From Metarhizium brunneum (lineage: Eukaryota; Ascomycota; Sordariomycetes; Hypocreales; Clavicipitaceae), in the NCBI RefSeq assembly GCF_013426205.1, contig NC_089423.1:186001-250000 (forward strand): DNA of 64,000 nt. The letters run 5' to 3'. Below, one piece after another: positions 24,537 through 35,210 of the stretch (positions are counted from its first letter, which is position 1; the number at the start of each line of letters is the position of its first letter). A program made the translations under genes and the position numbers. The notes under the pieces are model-generated. The model did no database searches. It was not told the DNA's origin and saw only the letters and a list, made by a program, of their open reading frames with translations.

Positions 24537-27040
24537 ATGACACGTCGAGCAAACTCTTCCGCTCCATCTTACGACTCAGACGCCTCGTACTCCCCTGAGG
24601 ACGATGATGTGGAAGATGAACTCTTTGACCGGAATGGCTCCGACCACTCAGAATCTGAAACAGAGGCGACGGATGTCGAAGATTTAAGCCTTGACGACGA
24701 GGATGGCTGCGACGACATCGACGTCGATGACCAGGTTCAGTTCTTTGGAGGAAACATTCATCCCCCGGAGTACTACCGACACGCTGTTGAGAGTTTCAAC
24801 GAGAGCGCCTACGAAACTCAGGACTACAGCGACGGTAGCTTGCTGCTCCTAGACGCCTGTGAGGAGCAATGGCGCCAGTATGCAACCCGCCATACAACTT
24901 CCTTCTCTTTGCTGGCTGCTAATTTGTCTGCTCCCCACCCTCTAGATACTGCAAAATGCTGGAGCGCGACCCTCAAAGCTGTTTTGAGTCTCTCTCGCAA
25001 TCTAACGCCCTGCCCCTCCTGTATAACTTTTTCGACTGGTCACTGAATCAGAAAATCGGCAAGGACGGAAGGAAGAGGAGAGGAACTAGGAAGAGCAGCT
25101 CCCTGGGCACGTACTGGAAAGTCTTCCGACTCGTCCATGAGAGAGCCACGGGAAACAAGCTTGATCCGAAGCTGAATCGGCGTATGCACAAGGTACGGTC
25201 AATCCCTGCCAACGCGAATGTAAGTGGCTAACCAAGTAGGTGCTCCGAGATCTCGCCAAAAAACATGGCCTAAGCAACGAGAAACGTGTGAATCGTTGTA
25301 TGACAATCGAAGACCTTAAAAAGCAAATTGAGACGACAATCAGCACAACTGAGAAGTCGTTCAAGCTAGGAGAGCTGCGCATTCTTGCTGTTCTATTTCT
25401 CCTCCTCCTCGCACCTGCAGGAGCACGCCCTACGTCCATCTTGCGTATGCGGTTTGGAGATATCCGGCTCGTGCTGGCGAGGGACCCAGAAGGCGGGCCA
25501 CACAATATTCTAATTAGATTCACACTGGCCTTCACGAAGACATATCTTGGGGTCAAAGACGCGTAAGGAGGCCACGACCTCCCTTTTTATCGTTTTCGGG
25601 AACCAATTATTAACATAACATACTGTAGAAAAACTTACCCTATCCCTGAGAATTTGTATGACCCTTCCTTGCTACTTAGCCCGCATGTATTTTTACTTGG
25701 CATTTTGTTCCGTCATCGTGCGTTCCGTGCGACAAGCCTCGCCTCTCCCGCACAGCTGGCTAATCTCGACATTCACCCGCAAGAGCGAGAGTTGCCTCTG
25801 CCGTTGAGGGATGAATTGAAAGAGACACACATATTTCGTCGGGCTGTGAAAAACCTGACTGGTTTTGAGTTATCTCAGGATAAGCCCATATCCTACCAGA
25901 TGGTTGCCCAGTGGATCAGAAAAGTCGGCGAAGTCTTAGGGTTAGAGTATCCCACTATTCCCTACAACTTGCGCTATAACGCAGCAAATGAATTCGACCG
26001 GAGCGGTATGTCCCGACCAATGTCTAGTCATGTACTTCAAGCTTACTCTAGTCCCAGCCGATATAAGCGAGGCGCTGCGAAATCTTGCCATGGGTCATGC
26101 CAATTCGACACCATTCCAGCGCCACTACCTGGGCCGGGAAATTGGCGCAGACACATGGGCTATTCTCCGGCGACAAAAACCACAGCAAGCCTTGATTATG
26201 CAGGCCTGCAGTGTCGGTCACTCGATAAGCAAACGACGGCCCACGGATCTCACACCTGAACAATTAGTATCCGTGAACAATGATGCCCTAATTAAACGGT
26301 TAGAGCGAGACCTACGACGCCATCGTCAGGGGTCGAAGAAGTACATGGAGCTCCGCCGTGAGTTGCGAAATGAGAAGCAAAGGCTGAAGAGACAGCTGAA
26401 GCAGAAGGTTCGGGATGAATGGACCGCCGAACAGGCTGTCGACGACATCGAGCGGCAGTTGCGAGGTGTCGGTTTTGCTAAGGGAGCGGCGAACGCAACT
26501 GTCTCTCCCCAGCGACCAGCTCAAAAACGACTCATGGAGGCTCTCACTGTTCCCCTTGGCAATACACTTGAAGGTCAATATCAGCGAAGAGACAACGCCA
26601 TTAGCGCCATTATGGCTTACTGCGTGGTTGAGGAGGGCCAGACCATCCAGCGCCATACACCCTCTGTCGAGTCCAGGTCGACCTTTATATCTGAACCACC
26701 AGTGAGAAGCCCCCAGCACATGGCTCTGATGTCTGTCTTTGTCAAGAATGAGAAGGAGAGGCCGAGAAGGTGCTTCATTTGTGTTGGCAAAGCACTCACC
26801 CTGGCTCCTGATGACGTGGCTGTGGAGGGCCTCGTACGTCAGTTCTATACTCCGGGGGACCTAAATAAGCACTTCCGTCGAAGCCATCTAAGCAATATGC
26901 AAATGGATGAGAAGATAGAGTGCACGGCTTGCTCCATACCACTCGAACATAAGCAGCACTTGCTGACCCATGCTCAAATAGTTCATGGGATTCATCTGCG
27001 TCATCAGCAGCATGTTGAAACCGATGGGATTGTATTTTGA
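24537..27040 (+). CDS. DUF3435 tyrosine recombinase (Starship captain type)
   Basis: Five exons: 24537-24877, 24946-25192, 25240-25562, 25629-26005 and 26058-27040; 756 aa. The N-terminus is acidic. The DUF3435 core spans about 170-470: helical SAM-like region (YWKVFRLVHERATG), box I GARPTSIL with Arg259, box II YNLRYNAANEF with Arg419, and the terminal GHANSTPFQRHY with candidate nucleophile Tyr453. A basic coiled segment follows (residues 490-540). Two C-terminal zinc fingers use C668/C671/H701/H706 and C718/C721/H734/H739. DUF3435 enzymes cut and rejoin DNA through a phosphotyrosine and mobilise Starship giant transposons, normally from the first, inward-facing gene. All five exons join in frame with catalytic residues present, so the gene looks functional. 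It faces the cargo region to its right. Confidence 0.87.
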
Positions 27041-27426
27041 CTCAGTTGCACTTCTGTTATTCAATCTATTTGACTGACTTAGATAGTTAAATCATCTCAA
27101 TGCACAAATTTCCTTGTCAGGTTACCCTTCTGGGCCCTTATTAAGAATTAACCCTGTGTTGTACCTGTGTTCACGGCACGCGTCTCTGTGTGGGTTTTGC
27201 ACGTGCCTGAATTCCCGTTAATTGCTATCGCCAGTCATATTGTATCATTTAGCCTAGCTTAATCGTTACTATCACTGCGATCTCTCGTGACTCTTGTAGC
27301 GTGGCTTGCCACTACGACTCGGCTGCTGTCTTTCCAAATGCACCTTGCCAAATCACTGGAATGGGTTCTTCCAATCTCGTAATTTAAGACTGCGCACTCA
27401 GAAAACTATTAGTTTGTTGGTCCTCT
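27041..27426. other. 3' flank of the captain
   Basis: Contains TTTTGCACGTGCCTGAAT and TATTGTATCATTTAGCCT, which recur near 34965-35090 downstream of the captain relic. This conserved 3' segment was therefore duplicated with the recombinase. Confidence 0.6.
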
Positions 27427-28760
27427 TTAGTCCTTTCCGTCATCTGCCAGCCGCTTTCTGATCTCGTTAGGAGACGGCCTGGAACGCCTTGCTTCTGGGC
27501 CATGCGGCTGCCCATCATTCCTTGGCTGTGACGGAAAACTTTGTTTACTTTTATGAGCCTCGAAGACTGAAGACGTGCCGGCTTGAGAACGGACAGGATT
27601 GCCGTGCATCGCTCCAAACCGACTGTTATAGCGCTTCTCAGCCAGGTGTTGAATAGTCTCATCTGTCATTGAACCAACCAGCTGCGCTGAATTGCCTTGA
27701 GACAGCGCTTTCTTAACATCAAACAAGTCCGCCAAACTCGTTACCACCACTTGATCGCTGTCACCGTCAGCAACAACTTCCCCAAGTCTGTAGATTTTCT
27801 GGTGTGAAGCTTCTCTAGCCACCTTGCACACCTCTAAGCACTGTTTGGAAATGTTGATGTCTTCCTGCAGGCGTAATCTCTCTTCATCCCTTTTAGGGCT
27901 GTCATCCAAGAGAAGAGTCTCAAGTCGTTCTTGAAGGCGGTTGCTAATTACCGCTAGGCTGTCTCGATTTTTATCCAGAGCTTGGCGTGTTAGCAATTGC
28001 GCTTCAAAGCATCCATGACCATTGTCACCCCCGTTTTCGTGTGCTTCCTGAAGCAAAGTAGACTCCCGGTTCGCCAAGGACTCAATAAAAGACTTTGCAT
28101 CGTCACAAATACGAAGACATTGTGTAGTCACAGCTCTCTCGTCCTTCAGGTCAACCGTTACGTCTGAGGTGCTTGAATCCTCGGCTGTGAGTTGCGCCAT
28201 CTTTTCATCTATCTGGCGCAAATGGAGCTCAAGATTATATGCTGTGTCATGTATCATCTCGTTGTATTGTTGAAGAACTTGGTGGGAAATCTTTGATGTG
28301 TGCCTGATTTGAAAGATGTCAGCAGAGTCTGCAGTAAACAAGGAAATGTGACTAACATAGTAATGGTGCCCAAGCCGACTGAGATTGTTGACTTGTACCC
28401 AGAGATAGTGTCTATAAACTCATTGATATCCCCCCTCATAAACTCCATCTTGGTCCAATCCAGGAAGCCTGTCTTTGACTTGCTGGTGAAGACCTTCATT
28501 GATTGCTCGAACTCGCGACACACCTGGCTGCACCGGTTGAGGGGACCCTGTAGAAGCACCATCATCGATGTCTCAGTATTGATTGCTTCCTTCAGCGAGT
28601 TCAAAATATTCCCGAGATCTTCAAGCTCATCCTGAAGTCTGCGCAAAGTCTTGTTACGATCTTTGAATCGTTTGACAGCTTCAAAGAGTGAATTCGTCGA
28701 CTGAATGGCAGCTGTAAGAACAGCAAGTACAGAGACACTTATACTCAAAGGGTCCGCCAT
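27427..28760 (-). CDS. HeLo/STAND-N-like protein with shared C-terminal module
   Basis: Two exons on the minus strand, 28760-28357 and 28303-27427, with a 53-nt GTTAGT...ATCAG intron and CTGAC branch site; 426 aa. The N-terminus (MADPLSISVSVLAV...) is the hydrophobic first helix of the fungal STAND N-terminal/AzpL-type domain, followed by helices (residues 1-140) and then a long coiled-coil-rich region (about 145-300). Residues 305-355 carry a conserved block (Q319-VVVTS...Q342-LVGSMTDE) also found in four neighbouring genes. The tail is basic and Pro-rich. Family members act as N-terminal modules of NLR cell-death systems; this one has no NTPase domain. The start at 28760 was chosen because it begins the conserved helix. 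Transcribed divergently from the PNP_UDP gene. Confidence 0.75.
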
Positions 28761-29636
28761 TCTTGACTTATGGTGTCGGTGCTTCCTCGGTGACAGAAAT
28801 TGCGAACGTGATAGATATCGCCAGGAGTAAGGGCAAGGTCTCAAAATACCTGGTGTACGTTCAGTCGACTTGACCGTATTACGATCGACCGAGGTGATTG
28901 CAGATTATTTTGGGTGGAATGAAATAAAATTATAATGATACTAGTTTTGTACCGACATAAAGACATGAGGACATGTACCTGGGTTTAAAGTCTGCAGAGC
29001 GCAAATGACTTCGAAAGGGTATATCCCCGCAGGCGTTCTTGCTGACTAGGGGAGGATGAAGGAAATGGTTTCCCAGGGGGATTGCACAAATGGCTGGCGC
29101 GCTGTTACCCACATGATTGCGGAAATGGCGGGATTATCTAGCCCTGCTGCCAATCACACGCACTCAGTCGGTCCCATACAGGCGGCAAAATCTGGAGTTA
29201 GATGGCTTGAGCTAACGTTCGACCCGCAAACCTTTCAAGTGGTAACGGTCTGTTTCATCAAGCGCCGAATGATGGCAAACAGGCGAAACGTAATATACGA
29301 CCAGGCCTCCTTAAAATGAACCTGTAATGCCATCGCCCAATCATTCGTCTTGTCATGCAGCTACTCGTATAGCCAAGGCCACCTAGTAATTACTACGGCC
29401 TATGGCTGCAGAATGCCGGGTCACGTGTAGTTGACGAGTCTGGTTGGTCAACACAAATGCTGACTCTGATGCAACATATCCCGCATCGTCAGCGTGGTAG
29501 AAAGAAAGCAGAGCGCTGTCGCTGCCGCAATTTAAGCGAAGTCAGATCTTTGTTTCGATCAAGGCGCGATCTTTTTCTTTTTTTTCTTCTTTTTTTTTTC
29601 AATAATATACCGTAATTGAATTCATTTTGGAGACTG
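28761..29636. promoter_or_regulatory. Shared intergenic region between divergent genes
   Basis: An 876-bp region separates the start codons of the STAND-N-like gene (minus) and the PNP_UDP gene (plus). A T-rich tract (29574-29600) directly precedes the PNP_UDP start. No other gene is supported here. Divergent layout suggests coordinated expression, but this is inference. Confidence 0.4.
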
Positions 29637-31043
29637 ATGGAAGAACGGAGGGATATTAGAAGAAAGAGAGGCCGACGAAACGCCAAACGGGAAAGCGGGG
29701 GCAACAATGCACCGCACCCGAAGACAATACATTACCGAAGACAGAGACAAGATGAAGTCATCAGCAGGCTTGGACGGCATGGCCGACATCAAAATACTAT
29801 TGTTGTACCCCATGACCAGTATCACGTCGGTTGGATCTGTGCATTGTCGGATGAGTTGGCCGCTGCTTCGAGCATGTTGGACGAGATTTACGAGCGCCAT
29901 TATCAGCCTCGCAGCGACACCAACACCTATATTCTAGGAACTATTGCTGAGCACCGTGTTGTTATGGCGTGTTTACCTACACAGGGTTATGGGACAAGCA
30001 ATGCAGCGGTTGTGGCTACGAATATGCGACGAACCTTCCCTTCGATTTGCTTTTGGCTGCTGGTTGGAATCGGCGGCGGCGCCCCCGGCAAAGTTGACAT
30101 CAGACTTGGTGACGTTGTTGTCAGTACCAAGGTAATCCAGATCGATCTTGGAAAAATTGTCCGGGATGGGCAATTGCATCGAACAAGTGTTGTTCGCACA
30201 CCATCCCAGAGTCTTATGACAGCCATTGCTGCACTACAAGCAAGGCACAGAAAATCGTCAAGCAAGATATCCGGATTCATCTACCAAATGCTGAAGCGTG
30301 ATCCAGGTATGGAGGGATTTTCGGATCCTGGTGCCGATTCGGATCTGCTGTTTGATAGTAACCACGAACACACTCCTCAGTTGATGGATAACTGCAGTCT
30401 CTGTAACATGTCGCGACTTTTGAGGCGGAATACACGTATTAATAGGGACCCAATTGTCCACTATGGGACTATCGCCTCTGCAAACCAAGTTATGAGAGAC
30501 GCAAAAACAAGAGATCGACTAATGAACGAATTGGACATTCTATGTTTTGAGATGGAGGCGGCTGGCTTGATGGAAAGCTGTTCAAGTATGGTCATTCGCG
30601 GAATTGCCGACTATGCGGATTCCCACAAGAACAATCGATGGCAATGCTACGCCGCTGCTACAGCCGCAGCATACGCCAAAGAACTTCTTTCAGTCATACC
30701 ATTGGCAGAGAAGTCAGGGACGGAAGTCCAGCGCGGTATGCAGAGAACACACCGCGTCACTGCTCGCCATTCTCACAATACCCCCTCAGTTTCGCGTGGA
30801 ACCGAACAAGTTCATAGAATTAAAGGAGTCAAAGCAGGTGATGATGCGAACCAGATGTTTCTGTCAAATGGCACTCCGTTGCGTATTGAAAAGGCGACCG
30901 TGCGAAACAGGGGGTTTCAGCTGTTTGGTGATATACCATTGCAGGACGCCTTGAAAATTTTAGACAGGAAGCATAGTACTGGTACTGAGGAGGCTTCAGA
31001 GGAAGTCACAGCCAGCTCAGCCGGTAGTTCGGCTGCTATATAA
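29637..31043 (+). CDS. PNP_UDP (nucleoside phosphorylase-like) NLR-type protein
   Basis: A single exon of 468 aa from the ATG at 29637. The first ~60 residues are basic and poorly conserved. The PNP_UDP domain starts at HVGWICALSDELAAA (about residue 68) and includes the GIGGGAPGK glycine-rich loop, LGDVVVST, the FEMEAAGLM purine-site motif and the VIRGIADYADSHKN end motif. In fungi this domain is a frequent N-terminal effector of NLRs, and bacterial and fungal relatives act on purine nucleotides. No NACHT or NB-ARC domain follows. Instead residues 394-445 form the module shared with neighbours (RIKGVKAGD...Q406...Q428-LFGD). The Ser/Glu-rich tail ends 55 bp before a convergent small gene. 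Confidence 0.83.
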   Translation: MEERRDIRRKRGRRNAKRESGGNNAPHPKTIHYRRQRQDEVISRLGRHGRHQNTIVVPHDQYHVGWICALSDELAAASSMLDEIYERHYQPRSDTNTYILGTIAEHRVVMACLPTQGYGTSNAAVVATNMRRTFPSICFWLLVGIGGGAPGKVDIRLGDVVVSTKVIQIDLGKIVRDGQLHRTSVVRTPSQSLMTAIAALQARHRKSSSKISGFIYQMLKRDPGMEGFSDPGADSDLLFDSNHEHTPQLMDNCSLCNMSRLLRRNTRINRDPIVHYGTIASANQVMRDAKTRDRLMNELDILCFEMEAAGLMESCSSMVIRGIADYADSHKNNRWQCYAAATAAAYAKELLSVIPLAEKSGTEVQRGMQRTHRVTARHSHNTPSVSRGTEQVHRIKGVKAGDDANQMFLSNGTPLRIEKATVRNRGFQLFGDIPLQDALKILDRKHSTGTEEASEEVTASSAGSSAAI

Positions 31044-31098
31044 AGCATCTTCCCACTATTGTTGCCATCTTTAATATAATACCGAATTACCGTAACAT

Positions 31099-31464
31099 TC
31101 ATTTACTGCTCGATTCATTGTCTGATTTCTGCGGACCCAGCGTAAATCCACCCCCATACCTTGTCCCAAATGTAGTAGTGCTTCCAGTAGGATCTCGGCT
31201 TGCAGTCGTTTGACGACTGTTAAGAAATTTCGAGAGTTCCGGAACTGATGATTCGTCCCAAGCCCCGATCACTTGCCAAGAACTCGTTCCGGCTTCCACA
31301 TTTTCCGCATCGTAAACGTGATCTTTCGTAGATACCAAGAGTTGTACGCTGTAATCTCCGGCCTTGATATCTTTCAGACGATGTGTCGGACGCAATGTAG
31401 GGTCGGTTTCCTCTGCTGCATCCATTTCTCGATCAGAGTCCATCGCCAAGTTGGATCGGGTCAC
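31099..31464 (-). CDS. Small protein made mostly of the shared C-terminal module
   Basis: An open frame of 121 codons, convergent with the PNP_UDP gene. A start at 31443 (MDSDREMD) is an alternative. Residues 28-83 (HRLKDIKAGD, Q41-LLVST, Q64-VIGAWDE) align with the ends of the PNP_UDP and STAND-N-like proteins, with the same 22-residue spacing between the two glutamines as most copies. The rest is an acidic N-terminus and a Ser/Thr/Gly-rich tail. It may be an adaptor, a decoy, or the last exon of a larger eroded gene; I found no convincing upstream exon. Confidence 0.5.
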   Translation of the reverse strand: MTRSNLAMDSDREMDAAEETDPTLRPTHRLKDIKAGDYSVQLLVSTKDHVYDAENVEAGTSSWQVIGAWDESSVPELSKFLNSRQTTASRDPTGSTTTFGTRYGGGFTLGPQKSDNESSSK

Positions 31465-33227
31465 CGATTTGATTCACGTTTGTTGAAGACGGGGTTACTG
31501 AAGCAGAAAAGGGGGATGTTCGCTACCCTTATGGATTTCGCTTTGCGTTTGTGAGGTGCTGGATGGTAAACTCCCTGACTGCGAATCTCCTATTCTTCCC
31601 AGGAGGGGGGTAAAAGTTGCACCTGGTCAGTTTTGATAGGTACTCCGCGTGACGGTAGTGGGAACACCAGGCCAAAAAATGTCCAATGCCAGCCTGAATA
31701 CGCGACCTCAAAATGCCGCTAGCAGAGTGGAGACATTTGACGGTAGCTGCCTCAGCCCCATCCAGCTGGGCTGGACCCGTCACGTCTCCTTGGAATCATT
31801 CCTCGCATGTCCTGCTCAATGTATCCAGAGGTATTAATATAACGGCCCTGAAGTCTACAACTGCTGGGTCTCCAACTGCATTTATTATCATATTGTCTGG
31901 TTCTGTTTGGGGTGAAGCTTGGATTTGTCTCTAGGATGTGGGAATAGGTCACACGCTCATCGAGTAAGCGTCGACCTGCAGGATCTCCCCTCACTTTGGG
32001 AGCAACAGAGCATCAGGACTGTGGACACCACCAGTCCTTTTTGAGCAGCTCTTCCTAAGACTAGCAGTCGCTGCTGCCTAAAATTTGTGCCATGCAATAT
32101 CGCCGGACGCAACATTAACGCTATAACTAGCTGCAATCGACCCTACACATTAGCGAATCTCTGCTGATAAGCTAAACCAGGATTTGAGAGTCTGAAGGGC
32201 TTTGGGGCCATTGCTCATGAAGCAATCTACTGGGACCAGTGTTGGAAAAGGCAAGATTGCCTTCCGCCTGTGTGAGTAGTGGGCTTACGCCAAATTGTTC
32301 CCTGAGACTCGTTTGCTCAGCTCTCCGAAATAGTGCCTTTCGCTATTGTTATGTGCAAAAACACCTTCCTTTTTCCAACGAGCTATGCCAGTTGCTAAGC
32401 CTCTGATATTACGCAGCGTGCAATAACCGAAGGCTGTTAATCAAAACCGACTAGTCCATTTTTCGCTTGGTAGGTGTTTGTGGGTGTAGTTGACGGGTCT
32501 CTATGAAGGCATTAGTGACTATGCCCGGCGGTCCCGCTGGAACCATGAATACTTAAGTGGTGAAAAAGAGAATTGGGCCTGGCTGTGCGGCCAGGGCTAC
32601 AACTTGCCCCGGCGTATGTGATCTGGTTTTGAGAGCTGGCATTAAAAACGCTTTCCGCTGGTCCTAATAAATAAGTTCGCCTCTTGAGCTAGTCCATCAA
32701 CGTGGCTGGTTCCGAGAATCGGCCTCAGCATACCCCATGATCCACCACCAAGGCGGTGGCGGATTGAAAATATGTACTGGTTGCGGCACATAGGGAGGCG
32801 TCGATCAAAGGCGTCGTTCGGGGACAAGGACAGTCGACTATCGTTCTTCTGTACGCCCGATCTTGATACTGATTGATTATTCTCCATCATTTGTGGTGGC
32901 TAATCTATTGAGCGTTAGCTTAGCGCTAAGATTTAATGTACACAGCTGGTTAGTCTCGAACATATTGGCAGTTGAGTTGGTCAGCCACGGGCATGACATG
33001 ACACCCTCCGATCCCCCTCACCTCATTGTGGGGATATCTTGGAATCAGGATTGGGGACAACATACAGTCGGACCTCATGTATAAAATAACTTCCAAATAC
33101 TTTTCAGCTTGCCACGGCTTCTGTTCCGCCTTACGGTTGACTTGTATCTGTTTGCATCACTCATGCGCTCTACCACGGTACGTCAAGTGTTCTGAAAATC
33201 CAAGGCTGTACTAATGCAGCTATTTAG
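31465..33227. other. Gene-poor interval with a PNP_UDP relic
   Basis: Frames are broken throughout. One stretch near 32500-32560 reads LYEGISDYARRSRWNH, matching the RGIADYADSHKNNRW end motif of the intact PNP_UDP gene. A second, decayed PNP_UDP gene therefore once stood here. Confidence 0.5.
32500..32560 (+). pseudogene. PNP_UDP domain relic
   Basis: The peptide GISDYA...RWNHEY is the last conserved block of the nucleoside phosphorylase-like domain. A TAA follows within a few codons and no upstream motifs are readable in frame, so only a fragment survives. Confidence 0.5.
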
Positions 33228-33857
33228 GAGGTTGAATATCGATCTAAGGAATTTGAGGCAAATCCACAATGCCTTATAAAAGAAAAACAAAATGTAGTCA
33301 CTGCGTCTCAAAAAGAGGAGTCTGTGAATGAAGAAATTGGGGTGCAAGAGGGTCTAGAAATATACACCCAACTTGTTCATCACATCAACGAGATGCATCT
33401 TGCACTCAGCAATCTACAGGTGCGCGGACCAGCCTCAGCATTCCTGTTGCTTCAAACCCTGGCAGGAGCCTTGTCCAAAGCTATCATAACACAATTATAT
33501 GACAAAGAACAGGATGACAAGGTCAAGAAACCAGAAAAACAAAAGACTCGCCCTTGTGGTACCTCAGAGGGCAGTGACATCGAATCTCGAAGTTTACTCA
33601 GCGACGGATGCAATCAGTGTGTGTCGCGACAAGACATCACCTACAACGAATGCGCGCATGTTGGTGCCGCAGAATGCCGCGTCCATGTGATCAAAGATAT
33701 TAGTATGGGCCATGATGGGAAACAAATTTTTGTGGCTACTCTTGGTGAAGTATTCGATGTTAGTGGAGTGTCCGCTGAGAACAGGGCGACTCAGCTTATT
33801 GGATCAATGTCAGATACTGCGTTGCAAGAGTATTTCAGAGCGCAGTCAAACCAGTAG
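33228..33857 (+). pseudogene. 5'-truncated relative of the STAND-N-like gene
   Basis: The frame is open from a plausible acceptor (TATTTAG, 33227) through 33857, about 209 codons; the first ATG in frame is at 33324. It encodes a charged helical region and ends with the shared module (VIKDISMGHDGKQ-IFVAT...Q-LIGSMSD), closest to the 27.4-kb gene. The hydrophobic N-terminal domain expected upstream is missing. It may be a truncated gene copy or the final exon of a gene whose first exons are lost. Confidence 0.55.
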
Positions 33858-34337
33858 CAAATATGGCTATTAGCTTCGGTTGGCAGGAGGCAATTTGCTG
33901 AGTACTGGACCCGTTCTGTGCTGTTGTTCAGCTATCAGACTGGTTCAAAATTGCTGGGTCCCACAATTCAAATAAAGTTTGGCACGTTTGACCAGGCGCC
34001 ATCACAGCATAAGAATCGATCCACGGTGAAACGTCGTCACGAGGCTAGAACCCATATCGAAACTTGGCAGCCGGTGGAGATACCTAGCTGGATGTGTGAT
34101 TTCGCATTCCCAAACAGCATGATTACTGAGTCTTCCGGTAATTATGGGATCTTCAATAACATGGAAGCTGGAATCTTGTTGCTCCGGAAGGATGAACCCG
34201 GACAGGAGGAGAGTTCGACAACACAGTGGCCAGCTCGCCGTGGCTGGTGTGCCAGGCAAAGATGGCAGAGAGGCTCCAAGGTCATTTCTGATCCAACGAC
34301 GGACCCATTGCCATCGTCAAGGGAGGCATGTCGTGTT

Positions 34338-34460
34338 TATCAGTCCAACGCTGTGCAGCTTGTCGGGTCATTCCGGTCCGCAAGACCTGACGATCTGGAA
34401 CTAATGCGCGTAAAAACTGGCTTCGTATCTCTACCTCTTCTGAGGTCAAATGCCGTGTAA
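34338..34460 (+). pseudogene. Second fragment of the shared C-terminal module
   Basis: The peptide SNAVQLVGSFRSARPDDLE resembles the distal half of the module (AQLVGSMTDETIQ and TQLIGSMSDTALQ). It ends an open frame running from 33918 that otherwise shows nothing recognisable. Confidence 0.35.
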
Positions 34461-34699
34461 CGAAGGAGTCGAAAACGGCGGCAGCACATCGTCCATCGTT
34501 TCGAAAAAGGACATGCGGAGAGAGACATCAGTGGCGCGTGCAGGTGGCGTTTGAGTGCGTTGTGGGTGCTCTCAACGGCGCTTGTCGCTATGCATCAGCC
34601 CCACCAACCACTGTATCTTCAAAATGACGGTGCATCGATGTTCACAGTCCACACACCGTTGTGGGCTTACACTATTACTTGAATGGAATGTTTAATAGG

Positions 34700-35095
34700 G
34701 TCCACCCGTGTGCATGCCGCGGTTGCTGAGACAAAGCACTCTCCCTGGCTCCAGATGATGTGGCTGTAGAGGATGTCGTACATTAGTTCCACGCCTCGGG
34801 TGACTTGTCCAAGCACGCCGCAAACATCTGTCGAATTTGAAGCTTCGTAATGACATAAAAGTGTCCCGTTTGTGGCCTGCCGCTTGACCGCAGGCAAACT
34901 TTTAGAGCCATGCTTTGCGAATTCACGGAACCATGTCTTAACTTACTCATTTTGCAAGTATGTTTTGCACGTGCCTAAACGCGTCCCCCGTTAATTGCTG
35001 TCGTCATTATATTGTATCATTTAGCCTGGCTTACTTAGTTACTATCACTACTGCCTCACACGACTCTTGTAGATGTACAGAGTTGCCTACTCCAC
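34700..35095 (+). pseudogene. Decayed second captain (DUF3435) C-terminus and 3' flank
   Basis: From CAAAGCACTCTCCCTGGCTC onward this parallels 26790-26890 of the intact recombinase (zinc-finger region). GTACGTCAG in the intact gene is GTACATTAG here, creating a stop through G-to-A and C-to-T changes. A second finger is still readable (CPVCGLPLD). The following 130 bp match the 3' flank of the intact gene (GCACGTGCCT..., TATTGTATCATTTAGCC). Sequence differences in the second finger show that it is a paralogue, not a recent copy. Confidence 0.75.
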
Positions 35096-35210
35096 ACCTA
35101 GTTCATGAAAATCCAATATCGCCGTCTATACGAGCTGTCACATCCGGGCCAGCGCGCAGGTCTTGCTCCAGCTATACGTGCCGGGTGGATCGATGTTTGA
35201 AGACTTCTCC

